Shown in pieces: positions 41,318-52,079 of a stretch of 64,000 nucleotides of DNA. Each line of letters starts with the position of its first letter. Position 1 is the first letter of the stretch. Origin of the DNA: Mermis nigrescens (lineage: Eukaryota > Nematoda > Enoplea > Mermithida > Mermithidae). A program made the translations under genes and the position numbers. The stretch covers positions 2,661,633 through 2,725,632 of the forward strand of contig JAVLUZ010000143.1 in assembly GCA_036768485.1 (NCBI GenBank). The letters run 5' to 3'. Under the pieces are notes generated by a model that searched no databases, was not told where the DNA came from, and saw only the letters and a program-made list of their open reading frames with translations.

Positions 41318-41690
41318 AGGTCCGTTAGTACAGGTACAAAGATGGTCCCCAAAAGTTTTCATACGTGTTGTACATGCAAATTTTTGTGTACTATAATATG
41401 GTACAGTAGCGATTTTAGTGTGGTAAAACAGGGTTTTTCGACCTTTGGCAGTGTATTTAGCTGATTTTTGGCTTTCTGACGCCAAAAATTACTAAGAATT
41501 GTCTCAAAACGGCGCGAAGCGACGAAAAATTTGAGAATGTTTCCATTCTAAATGCAAATTCTACATTCTGCACCTTTTTACAGTTTTTGTCTTCCCAAAA
41601 ATGTTTGGACATATACAAAGATGGTCCTAAAAAGTCTTTGAACATCGGGAAAAATCTTTGCCGAATACAAAAAACCGTATCTTGAATGCT
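41318..41690 (+). repeat. Family R6 repeat, copy 3
   Basis: CAAGGTCCGTTAGTACAGG start, GTGTGGTAAAACAGGG, a damaged palindrome (GGCGCGAAGCGACG, 41512-41525) and AACATCGGGAAAAATCTTTG near the end. Confidence 0.7.
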
Positions 41691-41743
41691 ATACAAAAAG
41701 CATGCTTTGAAATTTAGGATAAGTAAAAATAGAAAGTAAATAA

Positions 41744-41788
41744 GAATAATAATAATAATTATTATTATTATTATTATTATTATTATAA
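41744..41788. repeat. AAT/ATT microsatellite
   Basis: AATAATAAT units switching to ATTATTATT, about 45 bases. Confidence 0.9.
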
Positions 41789-41985
41789 ATTATACAGAAG
41801 CTAAAATGTAAAGATGGCTTTTAATACGTAAAACAATAAATTATACGCAAAGTGTATCTAGCAACGTGTTAGCTCATATAAAGCTAACCAACAACTTAAA
41901 ACTTGCTCAGGATGCGCATTTTTAACTTAATAAAAATATTTTTCATTCATACATTAAGATAATAATTAAATTAACATATACCCGA

Positions 41986-42101
41986 TCAAATCGGTATTTC
42001 ATTTAACCAGATATAACTAGCGCGGCAGTTTGGACAATCGGAAAGATCCATCAAGTTGATTGTTTTGGGATGTTTCTCGCAAGGTCTTCGCGCTCGACCA
42101 A
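41986..42101 (-). CDS. Candidate terminal exon, unrecognised
   Basis: On the minus strand an acceptor ATCAAATTTTTAG is followed by an open frame GRARRPCEKHPKTINLMDLS, then DCPNCRASYIW and a stop. It is phase-compatible with the candidate first exon at 47169-47211. A second frame here is also open for 26 codons. CpG content is above the surroundings. No family recognised. Confidence 0.22.
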
Positions 42102-42438
42102 CTAAAAATTTGATAATTAATTCCAATAGTCTTTCACAGATATAGGGTACAAAAAAAGTAATTATAAATTAATTAAATAAGGATAAGAGATTACAAGAAA
42201 ACGGGTCAATCGATGATAAATTTAGCAGAGAAATAATACATTAATAAATATAAATCAATCGATAAACAATAATAAATAAAACTCATGCGAAGTAACCCTC
42301 CATTTCAAGCTTATTTCAACTGCAGAGAAACTACCACGAGATTCAATACTAAGTCAACATCTAACAAAATACCAATCGCCTTAAACGTTTTGTGTGTATT
42401 TCATATCATAGGCGCACATGCACACTGAGAGGGATGGG

Positions 42439-42860
42439 CATACGTGGGCATCGCGGGCAGCAAGAAAACTCTGGGGGTCAGGATCACACCTGGGCGTGGG
42501 GGATTCGGGAGGTATGCACCCCCCCCCCCGAGAAACTAAAATACCCCCAGAAACCAAAATACCCACCCAGAAATCAATTTTTGAAAAATCTTTTTGTTTT
42601 TTTTGCAATTTTGTGATGCCAAAGGATAGTGCTCGATGAGAATCGTTGAAAAATTGGTGTTTTTCGCCCTACCACCATTTTTAAGGCCATTTTTTGACTT
42701 TTGAAAAATCTTGCAGCCACCCCCAGAATTTTCTTGCTGCCACGTATGGTCAGGATAGGTAAAATTGCCAAAAATGTCACTAAAAATGGAATTCGGGGTC
42801 TCTACAGTAATCTGTGGGGTTTCAACATCTGGGGAGGTACAACCCCCACGCCAATGTGTG
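42439..42860 (+). mobile_element. Short-form H1s MITE hosting an H1 copy
   Basis: CATACGTGGGCATCG start and CACGCCAATGTGTG end. Perfect duplication GGGATGGG (42431-42438, 42861-42868). The middle contains CTCTACAGTAATCTG. Confidence 0.92.
42485..42748 (-). mobile_element. hAT-like MITE family H1, nested in H1s
   Basis: CACACCTGGGCGTGG start and TTGCTGCCACGTATG end. Perfect duplication GTCAGGAT (42477-42484, 42749-42756). Confidence 0.94.
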
Positions 42861-43011
42861 GGGATGGGGTATCCGCCTACCAGGACTTTTGAGTAGCATA
42901 CCCCCTCCGACCATTTCGGATAAAAACCTATAGCTCGAAGCATGAACCATGAAAAAGCGTCAAATAACGTCAAGCAGCATAATTTCAGGTACATATGTAC
43001 ATCAAACATGC

Positions 43012-43565
43012 ACATGATCTGGGAGGGGTAAACCGAGTTTATTTTGGGGCGGGGGGGTAAATGAAGACTTAATTTTGCTATGTTACTCGTTGTATTTTAT
43101 TCCTCAACATGTCTGTGCTTAAATGTGCATGAAAACAAATGACAATAAGGGCGATGGAATGATCTTTAACATCAAACACATACAAAATAATGGAAGAAAA
43201 GTGTCTGGATGAGCGGATTGTCAGAGCTTTTTCGGGCCAAAATCATCTTAAAAACTGGTAAAAACGCTGAAATAACGTTAAAACTATGTTATTACACAGT
43301 TTCAGGTCAATTTGAAGAACTTTTGAAGAAAATTTTCAATTTTTATCCGTTTTTTGCTTTAGTTTTGCCTCGTTTTCCCGAAAATTTTTTGTCCATTTTT
43401 CCATTCTGTGGGTCTAGACCCCCAAACCCCCATCCCCACGTGCATGTCTGATTGTCAGACGTCGTTCGACGCTTTTTCGTGGCTCGAGCAATAGGTTTGA
43501 TCCAAAAACGGCCTGACGGGGTATGCCTTCTAAAAGTCCTGATAATACCCCCATATCCTCCGTGT
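43012..43565 (+). repeat. Family R5 repeat, copy 3, interrupted by R4
   Basis: The left half runs to GTCTGGATGAGCGGATTGTCAG (43224). The right half resumes at 43451 with AGACGTCGTTCGACGC and ends ATACCCCCATATCC. A reverse R5 fragment follows at about 43570-43740. Confidence 0.7.
43225..43450 (+). mobile_element. Family R4 element with an 8-bp target duplication
   Basis: Flanked by perfect ATTGTCAG repeats (43217-43224, 43451-43458) inside the R5 repeat. This shows that R4 is mobile and about 226 bp long here. Ends AGCTTTTTCGGGCC and CACGTGCATGTCTG. CAGA at the left junction against TCTG at the right leaves the exact terminus ambiguous. Confidence 0.75.
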
Positions 43566-44261
43566 GCATGTGTGAGGTACATATATTTATTTTTCGAGCA
43601 ATAGACAGTCGAATTCATTCATCACACAATTTTCTTCCATTGTTTTATTTATATTCGATTTTACTTGTCATTCAATCGCCGTTATCATTTGTTTGCACGG
43701 AAATTTAAGCATAAATATTCATGAAGAATAAAATATAATGAATTAAGTAGGAATCAGGATTTATCAAAACGTATATTAATTGCGAGTTTTCGGTTTGTGT
43801 GTGTGAGTGTAGGGAAAAAATAGTTTTTACTGGATACTACAGTGATACTCATACTTTAGCTTAATGGGTATTCCAGGCCCCTGATTCCGAGGGTTCCTGA
43901 AACCCGAAAACGACGGATTACTAAAATACTTTTAGCGACTCTAGCGGCTTACGTAATTGCAGTGAGGCGAATCTTTAATGCCACCCTACCCCAACTTTTA
44001 ATGCGCTATCGACTATTGTAAACCACATTACACCGCAATGTGAACTGACGAAAAAGTGTAATAAAAAGTAATTAAAAATGCATTTTCTAAATATCTCAAA
44101 TCGCAGCTGATAAATTTCATTTAAATTCAAACTGCTCATTAACGACGTCACGTCTGACCTTACTGTAGAATTTGAAGAAAATTCACAGATTAGGTTTTCG
44201 AGATAGCCCAAACACGTAAAATTTTAGGTTTTTGTCTCTTTTAAGAAGCATGGCTTAAGTG

Positions 44262-44755
44262 TTACTCCTCAAATTTGGCTCCTAAGGTTTACTGATCCTC
44301 TAGTTGCGATTGATTACTTAAAATCCTCGATATAGCAACATTAAACGACTAGTGGACGGGTTAACAGGAAATTACGAAAGATTCTAACACGCATGATTAA
44401 TCAATGAGAGCGAGCTAGCAGCAAGTCAAAGTATCAAATTATGAATACTGTTCTTGATGGTGTAAACTAACGTGCGTGCAATTGATGTTAACCAACAGAA
44501 TGCAACAAACGTCTGGCTTTTGAAATTGCTAATACAATTTCAAATTTTTCTGCTTCTAGTGGCTAATTTAGCATGAAACTTTTTCCATTTGTTTACAATA
44601 CGGACGAACTTTAGTATAATTTTTTGCCCAGTGTACAATGCCCTATAATTGTCACACGAAGAGGAAAAATAAATACGGATAAAAAACCAAAAATAAAATC
44701 AGACGTTGTAAAGTGACTAAAGAAATCTGCTTAGCTGAAATTGTAACATTTTGGT
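44262..44755 (+). mobile_element. LTR-like block followed by a primer-binding-like site
   Basis: Starts TGTTACTCCTC and ends AAATTGTAACA. TTTTGGTGAGCATGG follows at once, in the position and style of a retrotransposon primer-binding site. The downstream sequence to about 46080 is unlike the MITEs. It includes a short frame (MTPDVNKMLIKIREARVKN, 45818 onward) with the feel of a decayed gag, but no reverse transcriptase or 3' LTR is seen. Confidence 0.4.
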
Positions 44756-44982
44756 GAGCATGGTAATTTACAACTAATTCAATTTATGGAGCGAAGGAAA
44801 TCTTAGAGACGTTGATAATTTCTGAATAAGAAGCAAAATTCGAAAGGAGTAAATAGGAATAGTAAGATGAAATTGTGAGGAAAAAATTAGAATTTATAGT
44901 TAAATAAAATTTAAATGAATTTAATTCAAGAAATGAATTTATAGACAATTTTTGGCATTTTGGGCATCATTATATCCGTATT

Positions 44983-45065
44983 TTTTGCAAATGGGGAGCG
45001 AAGCGACCCATTTGCAAAACAGACTGCTCTAGCCAATGGGGGAGCGAAGCGCCCCATTGGCTAGT
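44983..45065. repeat. Two adjacent long hairpins with GCGAAGCG tips
   Basis: Hairpin 1: GCAAATGGG-GAGCGAAGCGA-CCCATTTGC. Hairpin 2: CTAGCCAATGGGG facing CCCCATTGGCTAG around GAGCGAAGCG, 13 perfect base pairs. The two have different stems but the same tip. A poly-T run precedes the first. Confidence 0.9.
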
Positions 45066-46149
45066 TTGACAAAAAATAGGTAAGAAAATTACTCATCCCC
45101 AAGAAAACTCGGTTTAACCCTCTCAAAACTTTCAACCGTGTAAATTTATGATCATAGACATAATTATTTCATCAACACTTTTAACAAGCCTCTTATACTG
45201 AACATAGATATTGATAAATGATTAAAATGCTATTACGTTCCAAACAATAGCCGCAACGCCTACAAGTGACTTTCGCCTTTGGCCTTCTGCATACGCATGT
45301 CTTGGAATCTTTATCTTAAAAGCTATCTTTATCATTGTTACGCTTATTTATTCAAATCATAACGTTCTTCATTGAGAAGGATTAAAAACTACTGAAAATT
45401 ATCGTATGAAATTCCCCGTTATATCCTAAACTTTTTATTTTCTAATTTAAATCGCTCTCGTGGAAGATTGAGCAGTTAAAGAAAAGAAAAGAATAAAATC
45501 ATCCAAAATTGTGTAAGATTAAAATCATAAATCGTTTCAGAGCATATTAAAATCAAGTTTGAAATTAAGTCAAACTACCTTTTAATTTAAATTAATATCT
45601 ATAAGGATTAACAGTTGACTGAGACTGTTTGACGTAGGTGCGCTTCAATTTTTGTAACAATTTAGATTCATCAGAAAGCATGCAAAGCTTAAAAAAACTA
45701 TTTTGAGTCGAGAACATTACCGAAATATTACGCTTTATCATCACGAAGCTAAGCATGGAAGAATTTCAATTGAATCTTAGGTAACGTTTTGCATATGAAA
45801 ACTAAAAAAAGGCGGAATGACGCCCGACGTGAACAAAATGCTAATAAAAATTAGAGAGGCCCGTGTTAAAAACGTGAAATTAAGCGAAATTCGGAATGGA
45901 GCCAAAAATGAAGATGCAAATTTGAAAATTATCTAGAATCTGAAAGTAAGAGCATTTTATTCTATTGATGAAAATAAGTCGCTTATTTCCAAATGTCAAC
46001 CACGCCCCGACCTATTTATCCCCATTACTATTATCTCCTCCATCAGTTTACCATTGATCAATACACTTAGGAATAAAATTCAACAAGAATAAAAAAATTT
46101 GGTGCTGCCGGCTGCTCCAGCTAAATAGTAGTAATGTCCACACCATAGG

Positions 46150-46320
46150 CAGGCACGTATGCTCTCGGGGTGAATGGGGATTGGGTCCGGACCCCCCAAG
46201 ATTCAAAAATCGGAAAAATAGGACTTTGTAAACGTTATTTTGTGCTATTATTGGTCTTTTTGGGCTTAGTCATCCCAAAATTGGTGTTGGTCCCCCAAAA
46301 TAGGATGGCCAGCGTGCCTG
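46150..46320 (+). mobile_element. hAT-like MITE family H3, copy 2
   Basis: CAGGCACGTATGC start and GCCAGCGTGCCTG end, with the same inside as 9646-9812. Flanks ACCATAGG and CCCATAAG agree at six of eight positions. Confidence 0.85.
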
Positions 46321-46324
46321 CCCA

Positions 46325-46560
46325 TAAGTGCACAGCATGGCCGATATCGGGGGAGGGGTCAGCCGGTCTGAGGGGAGCCAAAGATTGAGCTTTTTGGGCC
46401 AAAATGACCTGAAAAACTGAGGAAAGAGCTAAAATAGCCTTGAACATACGCTCATCACACAGTTTCTGGTCAATTTCAAGCACATTTGACGAAAATTGTC
46501 AATTTTCATCAATTTTTGGCCTTCATTTTGCCTCATTGGTGTTGAAGAAACACATTTTTG
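46325..46560 (+). repeat. Family R4 repeat
   Basis: GCATGGCCGATATCGGGGG start, GGCCAAAATGACCTGAAAAAC, CACAGTTTCTGGTCAATTTC and TTTTGCCTCATTGG. It reaches the left flank of the MITE at 46570. Confidence 0.6.
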
Positions 46561-46569
46561 GTGCTTCAG

Positions 46570-46815
46570 CATACGTGGGCGTGAGGTGTGCATCCCCAGA
46601 AGGCTGAATACCCCCTCCCCAGAAACTAGATATCCCCAGAATTTATTTCTTGAATTTTTTTGTTTTTTCGCAATTTTTTGATGCCAATAGATAGTGCTCG
46701 ATGAGAAAGGTTGAAAAATGGTGTTTTTCGGCCATTCCACCACCATTTTCAAGACCATCTATTGGACCTTTGAAAAATCTTGCACCCCCCAGAATTTTAG
46801 TGCTGCCTACCTATG
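46570..46815 (-). mobile_element. hAT-like MITE family H1
   Basis: CATACGTGGGCGTGAGG start and GCTGCCTACCTATG end. Perfect duplication TGCTTCAG (46562-46569, 46816-46823). The duplicated octamer ends in CAG and is followed by an open frame (see findings). Confidence 0.94.
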
Positions 46816-46889
46816 TGCTTCAGCAAGTTACTGTTGAAATGAGGACGAAAGTTTTATCAGAATATGGCAAGCGTTTGTTCAAAATTTAA

Positions 46890-47168
46890 GAGAATAAGAG
46901 TGATAATGCTAAGATTTTTATAGCTTGTTAAGTATCAAAGCTATTACAATAAAATTTTGTTGAAAAAAGTACATTAGGTTAATTATGTTAAAGTTAAGGT
47001 GAAGTTTTGTTTAACTAGAGTAAAAATTTACAGATAAAGCAGTACAAAGTGAAACGTCGATAGTTACGTGGAACACCCTATATATTCGTCCTTTTTTCTT
47101 CCATCGGAGCATTTTCCTTGTTTTTTTACAATAAATAATATTAGAGCTACATGCGAAAGCTATCTCAC
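46890..47168. other. Gene-free stretch downstream of a candidate minus-strand first exon
   Basis: AT-rich; would be intron if the 47169-47211 exon is real. Confidence 0.3.
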
Positions 47169-47211
47169 CAGCTGGAACCGACGTCGTCTGCTGAGCAACT
47201 TGTGAAGCCAT
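47169..47211 (-). CDS. Candidate first exon, unrecognised
   Basis: ATG at 47209-47211, then MASQVAQQTTSVPA and a GCTG|GTGAGA donor, phase 1. The upstream 300 bases on the minus strand are relatively CpG-rich (47400-47600), as near a promoter. Too short to name. Confidence 0.3.
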
Positions 47212-49841
47212 GATTTCTCACCGAATAAAGTAAATCCGAGAAACTGAGAATGGCAACCTTTTTGATAATAAGGCCAAATGGAGTTTTGGCGCGTCTATTT
47301 TTGGCGATAAAGATTCTAAATATAAAAAAGGAAAACCGTAACTAAGCAGATAAACTCGTTAGAATAAAAACGAACGAATGAGTGATAAAGAGAATACGTT
47401 ATTAGGATAATCACGACGACCGACTCGGATTTACTAGTCCTTCACGCCTCTTATTTCGGCCGCACAAGACGCATAAAAACGCTCGTTGTTGCAACTAAAT
47501 GTGTGATTTTTCTATATAAAATATAACGAATTATTTGTCGATTGCGCTACTCGCCGGGCCGGCACGCGTCACTCATAAATCGTACATGCATATTTAATGC
47601 ATTGCGTGTGCGACTATACGATTCGAAAATTTCGCATAAATTTTTCACATTATAACTAGTTTTCGATGTAAAACTTCGCAATTATTTCGTATGACGACAA
47701 CTCCAGAACTGTGCGCATAAAATAGCACTCTGTCTGTAATCTGTTTATCCGCAAGAGCAAAACTTTATACGGACAACTAAATTTTGGGCTTTCAGGTAGG
47801 TTCAAGTGTACACTTATGATATATACCATGAAGTGGATGGGGGATACGGTAATTTGGTTGTTAGCAAAAAATTGCATATCCAAATTCCTCAAGTAGCACT
47901 AACATAATACATAATTAAGACTCAGGTTGACGGGTCAAGCGATGTGATAAATGACTTTCAATAGACACTATGTATATTTAATACATACGTCGCTGCTGAT
48001 GCAATTCCCGAAAAGTAAACAAAGCTTTGTGAGTAAAAAATCGCAGACCAAAAAAGCAAGAAAAATCAATCGACGAACCTACAATTCAAAACAGCAACGC
48101 GTTACGCAATATGGATTAATCTGTTCATCCTCACTCACTACGCTGCTAAGACTAATATTTAAGAAAACGTATCAATCCAAAACTCGACCGATAAACCTTG
48201 AGGAATAATAATAATATCTAACAATCGATTAATGAGCATTATTTGTGAATAAAAGCGAGAAAATGAAGTTGCATTCGTTTTTTAAAGTTTTACTCTTTTT
48301 CTTATAGGTGCCTACTGCATTTTTTGGTGATTTGGCTGCTGTGTAGGTACACGAAAGTCTACGCATCAAAGTATATATGTTGACAGGCGTTGAGGATGTA
48401 TTAATGGTGGCAAAGCTTGCTATGTCAAATTGCATAAGAATGTCCTCCATCAATTCTAAAAAAGGATGATACATCCTTCATTCAAGCTTGACCGTCTACA
48501 TCCATCCGATGGTCGCCTACATTCATTCGTCTTTTAATGTGCTATTTGCCATTTTTGGTCAAAAATGAAAGGACAATCGATCTAACATTTTCAGCTGTTA
48601 TTATGCAAATTTTTCCTCAGAAATCACTATGTCACCCTGAAAATTTGAGGGGCAAAAACAACTTCCTTTCAAGTCAAACGTGGTACACAAAATTATTATC
48701 TCCGTGCAGAAGACAACATATGAGTAAAGCTCCACTCCATTCTGTCTTCTTCTATCATATGATAGACTAAAAATTTACAACATTCTGATGTCTCAATAAT
48801 ATTCGTCCGCCGATCCACTTGTTGTTCCGTCCTATATCGTTAATAACTAACTTGCACCTGACGTAAAAGTTAGATAACTAAAAGGCAAGCCGGTGTTTCG
48901 TTTAACTAATATACTAATATAAGAATATCGATCAAGTTGTTTTTCATATACGGCAGAAATTGAGCGAATGGCTTTTCGGCTTAGTACAAAGAAATAACTA
49001 TTTGCGGCGAATGAATAGGATGTCTATTAAATTTAAGCATTGTCCTCCCTTTATTTCGGGCATTTGAAAAAGTATGAATTTAAAAAAACAATCGTAGCGT
49101 GAACTAATATTAATTGCGCGAACCGTTAAGCTGCCAAGCTCTCTCCTCCTACTATTTTTCGCGCAAGCTACAAATAGTAAGCCAGCTTGAAATAAACAAG
49201 TGGATCGATAAATGTATAGCAAGAAGAAACGACACTGTTCTTGCAAAAAGCCCTCAATTTGCATAAACCTCATATTATTTTACAGCTATTCTAAGTAACA
49301 AAACTGTGAAATTGATAAGAGACTCTGCAAGATATCACCTTTATCTAGGTGTTGCAACACTTTGAAAATGCTCAATCAGTAGCTTAAAAAGATTTATATT
49401 CCAAAGGAATCGCATAAAATATTATTTTAAGCACTTTTTGCGACCTTTTGCGCTCAAAAATGTCAAATCCTTCGCTATCCTTTATACTTATTTTTTATCA
49501 TACTTTGTTCAATTTGGTCGAATTTTAATAGCACTTTTAAGAATTTTTTATATCTTTATGTTATGAAATGAAAGAGCATCGTCAGAGACGCTGTAAAGCG
49601 GTGGATTTGTCGCATATCCATCGTTTTTAAGCCCAAAAAGAGGCACTTTAGTACAAATTTTTATTTTCACCCTCCAAATCCTCAAATTTCATTTGATATT
49701 GAGACTTCTATTTTTTTAAGACGAGACAGGCTCGAGGCTCGCACGTATGTGCGCTCGTTTTCGCACGATTCAACCGGTATGCATGTTGATAAGGCAATGG
49801 AACCAAACCAACACACTAACAATTAGTGCAGAGGTCTACAA
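47212..49841. other. Repeat-poor stretch, no gene recognised
   Basis: The longest stretch here without family H1 copies. Short open frames exist; one minus-strand frame at about 48300-48460 follows a CCTTTTTTAG acceptor and encodes LMEDILMQFDIASF. None has a recognisable family. R8-like sequence lies at 49560-49690. Confidence 0.35.
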
Positions 49842-50107
49842 CATACGTGGGGAGCAAGAAAGTTCTAAGGGGGGGGGTGCAAGATTTTTTGAAGGTCAAA
49901 AAATGGTCTTAAAAATGGTGGTATGGCGATAAAAACACCATTTTTCGACGTTTCCCATCAAGCACTATCCATTGGCATCAAAAAATTGCGAAAAAAACGA
50001 ACAAAAATTTTCAAAAATTGAATTCTGGGGGGGGTATTTTGATTTCTGGGGAGGGGTATTTTGGTTTCTGGGGGGTGCATACCCCCCAAGCCCCACGCCC
50101 AGGTGTG
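49842..50107 (+). mobile_element. hAT-like MITE family H1
   Basis: 266 bp, CATACGTGGGGAGCAAG to CACGCCCAGGTGTG. Perfect duplication GTCTACAA (49834-49841, 50108-50115). Confidence 0.95.
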
Positions 50108-51078
50108 GTCTACAACAGTTGAGTAGATAAATTGATGCATTACGTTTGAGAAATGAGATGGATTCACGATGTGTTAATTTACTAAAAATTTTCACTTTCA
50201 ACCAAGAAAGCTGAAGCCGGCAATCAACTGTACCATATTTTACGGCTTGCAATCAAAAACTCATAATAGTACTTTTTAAACTTTTGACCATAAAATAAAG
50301 AAAGACTAGGCAGTTTTCAATCATTTAGTTGTAAGCCTGCTTTGCTCTCAAAACGTTTAGCATGAAGTAGCTGAGCGAGGCTATCATGATTTGCACAATA
50401 GCTGTAAGCCACTGGTTTCAGTACCTATCTGAATATGCACAGGATGTTTCTTAGATTAACAATGATAACATGACTGATTCGGAAGTTGTGCAGTCCAGCA
50501 GTTAGGTATATAATAAGTAGGACAGTCAAAATTTTGTGCTAAAAATCACTGGTTTGTTGCACAATTTAACAAGATTTAGAGCAAGAAATCCGGTGTTTGT
50601 TACATAGTCCTTAGGTTTTACACAAAAAAGCTAGTTAAATGCAATTACTAAGCATTTTGATATTTTCCTAAAAAACTCGTTTTCTACAATGAGTTAAAGG
50701 GCAATTTGTTCTGCGAAAACAAACGTTCCATGTCCACTGAAACGAAAGAAGCATAGACTAAGTTTTAGTTGAATTATCGGATATATTTGTGAGTTTGAAC
50801 TTGATTTCCTTTCATTAGGTGCAAATTTTAGCAAATGTGCGAATATGGTACATGGTGAGATTTGGTGCAATTCGGTGCAGAGAAATGCTAATTGAGTGCT
50901 TAAAAAATGTTTTTTGACGTTTCTCGACGAACCAAATATAAACTTAAAAAACATCGTTGCAGCACCAAATTTTGACTTCTCTAAATATAAGTAATATCTG
51001 CTCAACGCATAACTTACGTAACATTACTTTTAAGGTTGAAGATTACATCAACAGGTTTAAACGTAAGAGGATGATGAG
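50108..51078. other. Gene-free stretch with one possible minus-strand terminal exon
   Basis: At about 50740 the minus strand has a good acceptor (GCTTCTTTCGTTTCAG) followed by DMERLFSQNKLPFNSL and a stop. Nothing else supports it. Confidence 0.25.
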
Positions 51079-51470
51079 CACATATGGGCGTGGAGGGGGT
51101 TGAGGATATATACCACACGTGGGCGTTGGGGGAATAAAACCCCCCAGAAACCAAAATACCCCCATAATTCAATTTTCAAAAAGTTTTCTGTTTTTTCCGC
51201 AATTTTTTGATGCCAATGGATAGTGCTCGATGAGAAACGTTGAGAAATGGTGTTTTTTCCGCCATGCCACCATTTTGAGACCATTTTTCGCCCTTGCATC
51301 CCCCAGAATTTTCGAGCTGCCCACCTATGGCATACGGCCCCCAGATGTTGATGACCTCCCGTAGATTACTGTAGACCACCCCATAATTCTATTTTTAGTA
51401 GCATTTTTGGCAATTTTCGGCGATTTCACCCTCTCCCCAGCCCCCAGGATTTTCTTACTGCTTATGTATG
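51079..51470 (-). mobile_element. Short-form H1s MITE hosting an H1 copy
   Basis: CACATATGGGCGTGG start and TTACTGCTTATGTATG end. Flanks ATGATGAG and ACGATGAG agree at seven of eight positions. The middle contains GTAGATTACTGTAGACC. Confidence 0.85.
51114..51329 (-). mobile_element. hAT-like MITE family H1, nested in H1s
   Basis: CACACGTGGGCGTTGG start and GCTGCCCACCTATG end. Its target duplication has decayed (ATATATAC and GCATACGG). Confidence 0.82.
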
Positions 51471-51479
51471 ACGATGAGG

Positions 51480-51685
51480 ATCCCCACCCAAAGTCGACCG
51501 TTTTCCCAAGAGTTAAAACTTTTTATATCCCGACTTTTGCACAATACCTGCGTTTATAGATCATTTTTCAAATGATGCTTTCCATCACTTTCGACTAAAA
51601 ATAGATTAGACACACATCCCCATCTCTCTCGATAAACGGCCGACTGCTAGCTCCTATGTAGAATTTCTAGCCGTTACACGTATTG
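51480..51685 (-). repeat. Family R7 repeat, degenerate
   Basis: GGATCCCCACCCAAAGTCGACCG start, then GTTAAAACTTTTTATATCCCG and a CTAGCCGTTACACGTA end. Confidence 0.5.
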
Positions 51686-51837
51686 TAACATATGAATGCC
51701 CAAGCAGTTCTATATAATGACAGCATTTTGGACTTCAAAATTCAAATTTATCGAATTTTAAGCAAACATAATAAGTTTAACGATCAATATATTCTATTAA
51801 TTCTTATGCGCTATTATTTATATGTACAAATAGGTGC

Positions 51838-51946
51838 AGGCTCATCAACATGGGACAAAGGATTAGCGGAGGTGCCAATCAGCACTTTCCAGCACAGCAC
51901 CACAACTCTCTTCAACATTGGTGCAAATGAAACTTTTCCATTTTAA
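51838..51946 (+). other. Possible terminal exon, unrecognised
   Basis: After a TACAAATAG acceptor the frame AGSSTWDKGLAEVPISTFQH continues to a stop. It is CpG-poor and has no partner exon. Confidence 0.2.
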
Positions 51947-52079
51947 TGGAATGGCTTACATTAGAACGCTTAGTTTTACCTTTGTTACATGTGCGGTGTC
52001 AGTGAAGATGCCCGTTTTCGTCTTTCTAGCTGTCTCAGAATGCCGTGATATTATGCAGCTTGGACAGCGGTCGAATTAT

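Noticed and set aside
43975..44211. Minus-strand open frame of 78 codons (LENLICEFSSNSTVRSDVTS)
   Set aside because: No splice-consistent borders, no recognised motif, AT-rich codons like the background.
44983..45065. Hairpins read as bacterial rho-independent terminators
   Set aside because: The T run precedes rather than follows the stems, and all genes here are spliced eukaryotic genes.
50694..51005. 103-codon minus-strand open frame
   Set aside because: It crosses an apparent intron acceptor (GTTTCAG near 50740) and repeats of the GTTTCTCGACGA type; no family resemblance.
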